From the NCBI GenBank assembly GCA_022710245.1, contig JAKLHH010000013.1:1-22016 (forward strand): 22,016 nt of DNA, read 5' to 3'. Origin of the DNA: Myxococcota bacterium (lineage in GTDB: Bacteria; Myxococcota; Polyangia; GCA-2747355; JAKLHH01). Numbering within the stretch: the first letter of the stretch is position 1; every line of letters begins with the position of its first letter. Below the pieces are notes generated by a model. That model was given only the letters and a program-made list of their open reading frames with translations. It was not told where the DNA came from and searched no databases. This document shows positions 15,589 to 22,016 of this stretch, piece by piece. A program made the position numbers and the translations under genes.

Positions 15589-16080
15589 TCAGCTGCCCCC
15601 GCACCCGATGCGCTGGGTACCGAGGGCCACGTCGTCGATCCAGATCACGGTCGGCGCGGGGTCCTGGCTGTGGAGGTCCAGGGCGCCGACGCTGATCGAG
15701 CTGTAGCCTCCGGCGGCGAGGGTGTTGATCGGCGTCTTGGAGCCGACCACAGCCTGGTCATCGACCCAGAGCTCGAGCTTGCCGGCGGCGCCGATGCTGG
15801 CCCCCATCTCCACGCAGAGCCAGCGCGAGCCGTCGAGGCCGCCGTGCTGTCCCCGCCGAGGTGACTGCTCGGCTGGCCATGTCGGCGCCGGCGGGTCTTC
15901 GAGGTCTGGTCCTGAGCACAGGAAGTTCGAGGGCGTTGTTTGAGGCGAAGCGGACCGAGGCGGTGGCCGAGAAGAGCCATCCCCAGCCCGCGTCTGGATG
16001 GTGTCATGATTTGCACGATCGTCCGTCAGCCGTGCTGGCGCGCCATCGACCGCCGCCTGGAACGACGCGCAAGTCGGCAA
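15589..16080 (-). pseudogene. 3' part of a secreted ConA-like (Cip1-like) protein
   Basis: The C-terminal 85 residues look like the end of a secreted jelly-roll domain: DGSRWLCVEMGASIGAAGKL, then ELWVDDQAVVGS, NTLAAGGYSSISVGAL and VIWIDDVALGTQRIGC. The order W-x-C-x-E...LELW...G...DDV...RIGC is common at the end of such proteins in deltaproteobacteria. The upstream 75 codons (from TTG 16080, beginning LPTCASFQAAVDGA) have poor codon bias and no domain, and no signal peptide precedes them before an in-frame stop near 16173. A full member would be several hundred residues. It is therefore a 5'-deleted or frameshifted remnant. The divergent Asp-box lipoprotein begins at 16164, inside the space the missing half would need. 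Confidence 0.5.
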
Positions 16081-16163
16081 GAACCCTGGCTCCTGCGGTT
16101 GGCATGGGCTTCGCTCACACGGCGACGGTGGAGACTTCCTCGAACTCTCGACGAGGCACGCTG

Positions 16164-17330
16164 ATGACCGACCTCACCATTCGACTCTTCCTCTTGCCTG
16201 TCCTTTCACTCTCTGCGCACCTCGTGATCGCGTGCTCGGGGGCCGGCCCCTCGCCTGCGACTGATCTCTCGTCTCCTGGTGCTGACCTCTCGGACGCCCG
16301 GGCGCTGGCGCCCGACGCCTCGGATCTGCGGAGCCCCGCGAGCAGCGTCGGCTGCGTCGTCCGACACGGCGCCGCCTGCGCCGCGGCGTCGCTCTCCGAT
16401 TCGGCAGAGCTGGTGTCGACACCAGGGATCTGGATGCCTGGCGCCGTGCTCTGGCGCGACACGCAGCCGGCCATGACAGCCGTGATCCAGGACCTCGCCT
16501 CGCCGTCGCTCGACGTCTTCGCCGGCACGGATGCGAGGTCGATGAGCCACGTCGCCACCTACCCGACGCCGGCGGCCTCCGCGACCGGCGGGCTCGTCGG
16601 TGGCCGCAGCACGCTCTTCTACGTGGCTCGGCCGGACGCCGTGTCGGCTCCGCGGCTCGTTCGCTCCCTCCTCGAGGCGTCAGGCTTCTCCGACGGCGAG
16701 CCGGTCACCATCCGCGGCACGAGCGCTGTGCCCGTCTGGCCCCAGGTGTTCGGCCTCGCGGACGGCAAGATCCTCCTCGCCTTCGTCGACCCGCAGAAGG
16801 ACGCCTACCTCGGGGTCGGCAGGCCAGAGGACGGGATCGACGCAGGACCGATCCCCGCCGCCCAGCCGGCGCCGCTGCCCGGTGTCCTCGCGCACGTCGG
16901 CACGACCCGCGACGGTGCCCTGGTCCTGACGCATCAGATCGCCGACGCGAAGTACACCGCGTGGCGATCGTACGTGCAGCGCTCGAGCGATGGCGGGGCG
17001 ACCTGGTCGGCCCCGGCGCGCGTCGCTCCCGAATGGGACAACGTCCACGACGCCTTTCCGATCGCACGGGCCGACGCGGGTGCCGACCTCTACTACCTGC
17101 GCGTCGCCGAGGACATCAAGGACCTGCAGGTCTTCCGGCGCGGGATGCGCGAGGACGGGACGTTCGGCGAGGAGCAGCGGGTCATCGACGGGAGCTTCGG
17201 ACACGTCGAGAAGCCACAGCCGCGGCGTCAACCCGACGGCCGCATCGCGCTCTCGCTGTCGCGACGCCTCAGCGCCAAGCAGTACAACGTTCACCTCCTC
17301 GTGGTCGAGGGCGACGCGCCCCCGCCGTGA
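16164..17330 (+). CDS. Lipoprotein with a sialidase-type Asp-box
   Basis: A 388-residue outer-surface lipoprotein. The signal is TIRLFLLPVLSLSAHLVIAC with lipobox Cys24, followed by an Asp/Ser/Pro/Ala-rich linker (ATDLSSPGADLSDARAL, about 32-48) of the kind that spaces myxobacterial-type lipoproteins from the membrane. The rest is strand-rich, with one clear Asp-box SSDGGATW (274-281) and a weaker related stretch near 350-365, as in beta-propellers of the sialidase/BNR superfamily. Only one good Asp-box is visible, and I cannot identify the sialidase Arg triad, so enzymatic activity is doubtful. ATG 16164 has GAGG 8 bases upstream; longer in-frame extensions lack a signal peptide. It is convergent with the DUF362 gene 31 bases away. 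Confidence 0.8.
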   Translation: MTDLTIRLFLLPVLSLSAHLVIACSGAGPSPATDLSSPGADLSDARALAPDASDLRSPASSVGCVVRHGAACAAASLSDSAELVSTPGIWMPGAVLWRDTQPAMTAVIQDLASPSLDVFAGTDARSMSHVATYPTPAASATGGLVGGRSTLFYVARPDAVSAPRLVRSLLEASGFSDGEPVTIRGTSAVPVWPQVFGLADGKILLAFVDPQKDAYLGVGRPEDGIDAGPIPAAQPAPLPGVLAHVGTTRDGALVLTHQIADAKYTAWRSYVQRSSDGGATWSAPARVAPEWDNVHDAFPIARADAGADLYYLRVAEDIKDLQVFRRGMREDGTFGEEQRVIDGSFGHVEKPQPRRQPDGRIALSLSRRLSAKQYNVHLLVVEGDAPPP

Positions 17331-17361
17331 CCCCTTCGCATCGCGGGCGCCGTGAGCTCGG

Positions 17362-18261
17362 CTAGATCAGAGAGTCCTTGCCGTAGCCGATGCGTACCAG
17401 CTCGATCTTCGCCGGATCCGCCGTCCCCAGGTGGTGCCGCGTGTCTGCCAGCGCGATGTGCTTGGCTGGCGGCGCCAGTGGTCGCGCGTCGCCGAAGAAC
17501 GCCCGGCGCTTGGCCTCGAGGATGCGCAGGCCCACCGAGTCGCACGCCACCGGGTCGAAGCCGACGACGAGTCCGTGGTACTTCCAGACGTACCGCGGGT
17601 TGAAGCTGTGCGGCCCCACGCCGTGGAACTGCGGCGTCAGCATCACCAGCACGTTCAGCCGCGTCTTGCCCTTGACGATGGGCAGGCTCCAGACGCGGGC
17701 CAGGTCGGCGCACGAGTCCGGGTGGTAGGACGCGGGGTCGGGCGAGAACATGATGTAGTTCTTGATCAGCGAGCCCACGCCGGACCAGGCGTGGGCTCGC
17801 ATGGGCCGGGCGTTGATCAGCGCGGTGGCGCGGCGAAACACCGGGTTGCCGAGGACGCCGCGGTCGTCGACGGCGACGTCCTTCGCCTTGACGCCGACGT
17901 CCAGCACGCGCTGCCTGAGCGCCGAGTCCACGGCCTCGGTGGTGGGGAGGTACTGCCAGACGTTGGTCTTGATGCCGACCACGTCGCTCGGCTTGAGGAA
18001 GGTCCTCCAGGCGCTCAGGCCGTTCTTGCCGGTGAGCGCCGCCACCGCGTCGTCGAGCATCTTCAGGACGACGTCCTGCCTGGGCTTGCCCTTCTCGTCG
18101 AGCACCGTCGCGTCGCGAACGAGGACCACCTTCGTCCTGGCAGGGGCGCCCGCCCTGGCGCCGCCCGCGGCGAAGACCCGACCCGGGAGCAGCGCGGCGC
18201 CGCCGAGCGCGGAGAGGGAGAGGTTGAACTGTCTGCGCGTCAGTCCGTTCTTCGAGCTCAT
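17362..18261 (-). CDS. Tat-exported DUF362-family protein
   Basis: A 299-residue protein. The N-terminus LTRRQFNLSLSALGGAALLPG (7-27) is a twin-arginine signal, suggesting export in a folded, possibly cofactor-bearing state. The body follows the DUF362 pattern: KVVLVRDATV early, KPSDVVGIKTNVW, HAWSGVGSLIKNY (the region where family members have a conserved H/K loop), SLPIVKGKTRLNVLVMLT and GFDPVACDSVGLRILEAKR near the end. There is no ferredoxin-like Cys cluster; I see only isolated Cys residues in this copy. ATG 18261 has GGAGGT 3 bases upstream and overlaps the stop of the preceding DUF6599-like gene as ATGA. The function of the family is unknown; the coupling suggests the two products work together outside the cytoplasm. 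Confidence 0.85.
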   Translation of the reverse strand: MSSKNGLTRRQFNLSLSALGGAALLPGRVFAAGGARAGAPARTKVVLVRDATVLDEKGKPRQDVVLKMLDDAVAALTGKNGLSAWRTFLKPSDVVGIKTNVWQYLPTTEAVDSALRQRVLDVGVKAKDVAVDDRGVLGNPVFRRATALINARPMRAHAWSGVGSLIKNYIMFSPDPASYHPDSCADLARVWSLPIVKGKTRLNVLVMLTPQFHGVGPHSFNPRYVWKYHGLVVGFDPVACDSVGLRILEAKRRAFFGDARPLAPPAKHIALADTRHHLGTADPAKIELVRIGYGKDSLI

Positions 18262-19178
18262 GGGACCTCCGAGAGCACCTGGTTCACGACCTGCCTGGAG
18301 GGCGCGTCGAGCGCGAGGACGAGCCGCTTGCCGCTCCTCTTCAGCCCCGACCAGCGGTCGTCTCTCCTCGCCGAGGCCGCGCCGCCGAGCACGCTCTTCG
18401 TGAAGCCGCGCTGGGCCTTCGCGGCGTCGTCCTCGGTCGGGTAGTCGACCAGCATCAGCACGTGCCGCTGGCCCTGCCGCACGTAGCGGGCGAGCACGGC
18501 CTGCGTCCTCGGGCCGATCCCGAGCGGGTTCTCGTGGGAGATGGTGACGTAGTCGTTCTGCAGCAGGTGGTGGTGGAAGGTGCGGGCGCTGGCCGCGACC
18601 AGCCCGGGCCTGGGCAGCGCGGCGAGGATGGCGGGCGGCGCGCCGGCGCCGGGGATGAGCGCGGCGATCGCCCGTCCCAGCTGGTGGACCGCCTTGCGCT
18701 TCTTCTCGGTCTCCGGGTAGCCCAGCACCGAGACGAACCAGCGGTGCTTCCAGAAGGTCAGCAGGCCGCCGACGTAGTCCGAGCCCTGCCCGACCTCCGA
18801 GGCGACGCTCTCGCGTCCGTGGGCGAAGACGCCGAAGGCTCCGCGCGGGCTGCCCATGTCGAAGAGGTCGACCTTGATCGTGTCGTCCTTGCCGGCGGAG
18901 TACTCGAGGGTGATCGCGCCCACGAAGTCGAAGGCGAGGTAGAGCTCCGCGCCGCCGTCGATGTAGTCGTGGAGGGTCTTGCGGTCGTAGCGCGCCGGCC
19001 TGGCCGGCTTCTTCCACGCGCCGACCTGCGCAGGCAGCTTGGCGGCGAAGTCGGGCTTCGCTTCAGCGGCGAGGGCCGGGCTCCCTGGCCGGATCAGCGA
19101 CAGCGCGGCGACGGAGGCCAGGCGGACCAGGCGACGAAGTGCTCCGAGGCCGATCCGTCCCGGTCTTCGCTGCTGCAT
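18258..19178 (-). CDS. Secreted DUF6599-like protein
   Basis: A 306-residue exported protein. The signal sequence is basic (QQRRPGRIGLGALRRLVRL) with the hydrophobic core ASVAALSLI and a likely cleavage after SPALA. The mature part shows features of the DUF6599 family: YDRKTLHDYIDGGAELYLAF, then DLFDMGSPRGAFGVFAHGRE, FWKHRWFVSVLGYPETE and a C-terminal half repeating the pattern (VLMLVDYPTEDDAAKAQRGF). It has no catalytic motif I can name. ATG 19178 has AGGAG 7 bases upstream. Its last codons overlap the DUF362 start (ATGA). The upstream sulfatase-like gene ends 104 bases before it on the same strand, so one transcript is plausible. Confidence 0.78.
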   Translation of the reverse strand: MQQRRPGRIGLGALRRLVRLASVAALSLIRPGSPALAAEAKPDFAAKLPAQVGAWKKPARPARYDRKTLHDYIDGGAELYLAFDFVGAITLEYSAGKDDTIKVDLFDMGSPRGAFGVFAHGRESVASEVGQGSDYVGGLLTFWKHRWFVSVLGYPETEKKRKAVHQLGRAIAALIPGAGAPPAILAALPRPGLVAASARTFHHHLLQNDYVTISHENPLGIGPRTQAVLARYVRQGQRHVLMLVDYPTEDDAAKAQRGFTKSVLGGAASARRDDRWSGLKRSGKRLVLALDAPSRQVVNQVLSEVP

Positions 19179-19282
19179 CTCGCGGCTCCTTCCCAGTGCG
19201 GCAGCGTAGCCCAGCCACCGGGCGGTTCAAGTCCGCTCGTGCTGCTTGTCGTGCCGCTCGCGCCGCTGCCCGTCGACGCGCG

Positions 19283-21589
19283 CTACGGGCGGCGCCGCTC
19301 CTTGAGCTTGCCCGGCGGCTCCTTGCTGACGCGGCCGACGCGGATCGGCCCCGGCCCGGTGCCGGACTCCAGGTCCTCGGCCAGCGCCGCGCTGTGGTTG
19401 GAGGCGACCCCCCAGCGCGTGGAGCGCCAGCGATCCTGGTAGGTGAGCCAGGTGGAGAGGGCGTCGGTCAGCCAGCGCACCTCGGTGGGCCGGCTCTTCG
19501 ACAGCTCCTGGTGCTCGGCCTGCTTCGACTCCACGTCGTAGAGCTCCGTCCGGCCGACATGGCCGACGCGGAGCTTCCAGCGCTCGAGGCGGATGGCGTG
19601 GGCCAGCTCGTACTGGCTGGCGATCGACGGGCGCGGGTAGCCGGCGCCGACTCCCTGCGCGAGGGGCAGCAGCGACTCGCCCTGCACCGTCTCGGGGATC
19701 GGGACGCCGAGCGCGTCGAGGAGCGTGGGCATGATGCTGAGCGTGTCCACGCCTTGCTTCACCACGACCCCCTTGCCGAAGAGCGGCGGGTAGTGGATGA
19801 GCAGCGGCACGGCGACCAGCTCCTGCCGGATCGTGCTGCCGTGCCCGGCGCGACCGTGGTCCCAGAGCTCCTCGCCGTGATCGGCCGTGACCACGATCAG
19901 CGTCTCGTCGCGGAGGTTCTTCTCCTTCAGGGCGGCGAGGAGCTTGCCCAGGGCCTGGTCGTTATAGGAGACCGTGCTGTCGTAGATGGCGAGGACGCGC
20001 TTCTTCTCCTCGGGAGTGACGTCGCGCTCGCGGGTCGCGATCTTCACCCAGACGAGGCCGGGCACGTCCTTGCGGAAGACCCCGTTGTAGGGCTCCGGGT
20101 AGTACTGCTTCAGCCAGGGCTGCCGCCCGCGCCAGGAGACGTGCGAGTCGATGGTGCCGAGATAGAGGAACAGGCGATCCTTGTGGGGCCTGGCGAGGAA
20201 GCGGATGGCGTAGCCCGCCAGCCCCTCGGCCGAGAGCGGGCTCGGAGTCGGCACGTCCGCCTCGTCGTGGATGTAGTTCTTGAAGATGTTCCAGCCCTCG
20301 CCGAAGCCCCAGCCCCTGGCCACGAAGCCGTTGGCGAGCCAGCCCGCGGTGTAGAGGCCGGCCTTCTGCAGCGCCTCGGGCAGGGTGACCCAGGCCGGGT
20401 CGAGCTTGGCCTTGGGCGCGAGGAAGCCCGCCTGCTGCGGGTAGGCGCCGGTCCAGATGGAGGCGTGGCTTATGCGCGACTCGTTGCCCTGGACGTAGAC
20501 CCTCGAGAAGAGCGTCCCCGTCCGTCCGAGCTCCGTGATGACCGGCGTCTGCACGCGGGTGGAGGGGTTGTAGAGCTTGAAGCGATCGCCGCGGGCGTTA
20601 TCCATCATCCAGAAGACGATGTTCCTGGGCGGCTTGCCGCGCTTCACGCTGGGCGCCGGGCCGGGCATCACCACCATCGCGTCGTGGAGCTCGAGCTCCT
20701 TGCACCCGCCGCCCTGCGCGGTGAGCTCGAGCCGGCCAACGCGCTCGGCGATGGGGCCCAGCTCGACGACGGTCTCCACCACCTCTCCGGCCCGCTTGCC
20801 CGCGTCGCGGCGGACCACCTCGAAGGGCTTGCCTCCCTGACCCGAGGTCAGCCGGACGCGCAGGTCGCAGCCGGCGGCCGGGTAGCGGAGGCGCAGCCGC
20901 GCGCCGCGGTAGGGGTGCACGTAGTAGGCGAGACCGCCGCCCCGGGGCAGGAGCAGCCTCCGCTGGCGCGCCGGTCCGAGCAGGCCAGGCGAGCCGAGCG
21001 CTCGCTCGCCGAGGTGGAGCCACTCGAGCGCCCCCCAGGTCTTCTCGCCGCCGACCTTGCGGCTCGCGGCGTGGCGGAGCTGCAGGCGGTTCTCGCCGGA
21101 GGCGAGCGCGCCGTCGGGGATGGGCACGACGACGATCTGCCAGCCCGCGCTCAGGCGGGTGGGCTTGAGGTCGACCTCGTTGATCTTGATCTGCAGGTCG
21201 CCCCCGACCGGGCTCTTCAGGCTCAGGCTGAGCACGCTCGCCCTGGCCTGCTCCCTGGTGAGGGGCACGCGCAGCCAGGTGAGGTTGCGGATGGCCCGCG
21301 CCACGGGCCGTCCGTCCTCCTTCGCCGAGAGCTTCAGGGTGCTCCAGGGCCGGCCGAAGTTGACGTACTTGGCTGCGCCCGGGTGACCGAGGGGCACGAA
21401 CAGGCCGCCGTCGCGGATCAGGTGGGCCAGGAGGCGGTTGTCGGCGAGGGAGAAGACGGGGTGGTGGCCGCCGCTGGCGGCTGGCGCGGCCAGCGCGGAG
21501 CCGGAGAGCGCTGGCAGGGCGAGCAAGAGGAGCCCGCGCCGGACGATCGCGGCCAGCGAGAGCGGGTGCCGGGAGGTGAGGCTTCGCAT
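19283..21589 (-). CDS. Sulfatase / alkaline-phosphatase superfamily protein with non-canonical nucleophile site
   Basis: A 768-residue exported protein. The signal is AAIVRRGLLLLALPALSGSALA (about 14-35). Residues 40-310 are two strand-rich accessory domains. The catalytic domain starts near 322: NIVFWMMDNARGD with metal ligands at 330-331 as Asp-Asn instead of Asp-Asp, then GNESRISHASIWTGAYP, where the formylglycine motif C-x-P-S-R is replaced by Ser371-Arg-Ile-Ser-His375. Further metal/phosphate residues follow: DSH (481-483), TADHGEELWDHG (568-579; Asp570, His571) and GHG (His583). The fold and metal site are kept, but sulfatase maturation of Ser371 seems unlikely in this context; a Ser-nucleophile hydrolase or transferase is possible. 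ATG 21589 is chosen for the signal peptide; its ribosome site is a weak GGGGG. Confidence 0.85.
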   Translation of the reverse strand: MRSLTSRHPLSLAAIVRRGLLLLALPALSGSALAAPAASGGHHPVFSLADNRLLAHLIRDGGLFVPLGHPGAAKYVNFGRPWSTLKLSAKEDGRPVARAIRNLTWLRVPLTREQARASVLSLSLKSPVGGDLQIKINEVDLKPTRLSAGWQIVVVPIPDGALASGENRLQLRHAASRKVGGEKTWGALEWLHLGERALGSPGLLGPARQRRLLLPRGGGLAYYVHPYRGARLRLRYPAAGCDLRVRLTSGQGGKPFEVVRRDAGKRAGEVVETVVELGPIAERVGRLELTAQGGGCKELELHDAMVVMPGPAPSVKRGKPPRNIVFWMMDNARGDRFKLYNPSTRVQTPVITELGRTGTLFSRVYVQGNESRISHASIWTGAYPQQAGFLAPKAKLDPAWVTLPEALQKAGLYTAGWLANGFVARGWGFGEGWNIFKNYIHDEADVPTPSPLSAEGLAGYAIRFLARPHKDRLFLYLGTIDSHVSWRGRQPWLKQYYPEPYNGVFRKDVPGLVWVKIATRERDVTPEEKKRVLAIYDSTVSYNDQALGKLLAALKEKNLRDETLIVVTADHGEELWDHGRAGHGSTIRQELVAVPLLIHYPPLFGKGVVVKQGVDTLSIMPTLLDALGVPIPETVQGESLLPLAQGVGAGYPRPSIASQYELAHAIRLERWKLRVGHVGRTELYDVESKQAEHQELSKSRPTEVRWLTDALSTWLTYQDRWRSTRWGVASNHSAALAEDLESGTGPGPIRVGRVSKEPPGKLKERRRP

Positions 21590-22016
21590 GGCCCCCAACC
21601 TAGACGAAGTTGGCGGCCCACGCCACTCGCGCCTCCACCGATGGTCGAGCGGGCGAACTGCAAGACGCATCATGCAGTGTGCAACGACGATGGCCCTGAA
21701 GCATGACCGGTTCAGCCTCAGGGGCAAGGTCGGGGTGCAGGCCGGGCCAGGCTGGGTGAAACCACACCCAGGGCTGAGGGAATGTTCGCGGCCGTCTGGG
21801 CCGCCAGCCCGGTGCCAGGAACGCATGCAGCGCTGCCGGGCCAACCCAGCCCGCAGAGGCCATTGAAGGTCACTTCGGAGACCGACTGCGCAATGGCCGT
21901 CGGTACATCTCTTGCTCTTGCCCCCGGTGTCAGCATAGTTGTCGCTTCACGTGATCTGTTTCTCCCGAAGGGGACACTCGCCGCCGTCGTAGAGGGGAGG
22001 GGGTGGTGGGGAGGAG
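21590..22016. other. Gene-free end region with inverted repeats
   Basis: 427 bp upstream of the sulfatase-like gene with no supportable frame on either strand. It contains the hairpin pairs CTGAA/TTCAG (21696-21715), CCTCAG/CTGAGG (21716-21721/21774-21779) around CTGGGTG/CACCCAG (21752-21758/21765-21771), and the nested element 21858-21898. It ends in a purine-rich GAGGGGAGGGGG tract (from 21992) that could be the ribosome site of a plus-strand gene beyond the window or a G-rich structure. Confidence 0.45.
21858..21898. repeat. Nested inverted repeat with UUCG-capped inner hairpin
   Basis: Outer arms GGCCATTG (21858-21865) and CAATGGCC (21891-21898) match perfectly. Inside them GGTC (21868-21871), an A/A mismatch, C(TTCG)G (21873-21878) and GACC (21880-21883) form a second hairpin with the very stable cUUCGg loop. 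It could be an RNA structure or an operator. No T-run follows on either strand. Confidence 0.45.

Noticed and set aside
15419..15604. 61-codon minus frame upstream of the permease
   Set aside because: It crosses the A/T-rich promoter-like island, lacks a ribosome site and codon bias, and matches nothing I know.
19139..21706. 855-codon plus-strand frame opposite the sulfatase-like gene
   Set aside because: Low-complexity shadow without domains; the opposite strand has a signal peptide and catalytic-fold motifs.
21600..21863. N-terminal extension of the sulfatase-like frame up to 21844
   Set aside because: Poor codon bias, no ribosome site, and it would bury the signal peptide that begins just after ATG 21589.
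21992..22016. G-quadruplex at the right end
   Set aside because: Only three runs of four or more G are inside the window; it may equally be a purine-rich ribosome site of the next gene.

Overview
The window is high-GC DNA (roughly 70 % by eye) with strong G/C preference at third codon positions. It carries several lipoprotein and Tat-type signal sequences, an Asp/Ser/Pro-rich linker behind one lipobox, a hybrid histidine kinase with two receiver domains and an HPt region, and several secreted proteins of unclear role. Together these suggest a Gram-negative of the myxobacterial/deltaproteobacterial kind. That is an inference from style; no rRNA, tRNA or taxonomic marker is present. I see no CRISPR array, insertion sequence, integrase, tRNA or rRNA.

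Layout. Positions 1-45 hold the last codons of an upstream gene. It is followed closely by an aconitase-superfamily pair (leuC/leuD-like, 80-1869, +) joined by a one-base stop/start overlap. On the minus strand come a beta-helix lipoprotein (1997-3322), a 54-residue zinc-ribbon protein (3537-3701), a GT4 trehalose synthase/phosphorylase-type enzyme (3736-5229) and, 15 bp upstream of that, a fragment of an ABC1/AarF-type kinase (5245-5700). A small PGPG-motif membrane protein (5760-6257, +) converges on a GYD-domain protein (6295-6582, -).

The signalling block on the minus strand is a membrane hybrid kinase (10430 down to 7749, continuing in another frame to 7499) and a response regulator (7511-6906) that overlaps its end. 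The kinase frame breaks at a run of nine C's (7841-7849); dropping one base joins the HisKA-HATPase-REC-REC body to a complete HPt domain. This is the most interesting single observation. A PRC-barrel protein (10777-11079, +) lies behind it.

Next on the minus strand is a three-gene DevC/DevA/DevB-like ABC exporter operon (15403-12221) with overlapping genes, whose permease carries an unusual N-terminal cysteine cluster. It is followed by an atypical Sir2-family deacylase (12030-11206). A 3' remnant of a secreted ConA/Cip1-like protein (15589-16080, -) lies divergent from a lipoprotein with a sialidase-type Asp-box (16164-17330, +).

The right end is a minus-strand set: a sulfatase/alkaline-phosphatase superfamily protein whose formylglycine position is Ser (21589-19283), a DUF6599-like secreted protein (19178-18258) and a Tat-exported DUF362 protein (18261-17362). 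The last two overlap by ATGA. The final 427 bases hold no gene I can support, but contain nested inverted repeats, including a UUCG-capped hairpin.
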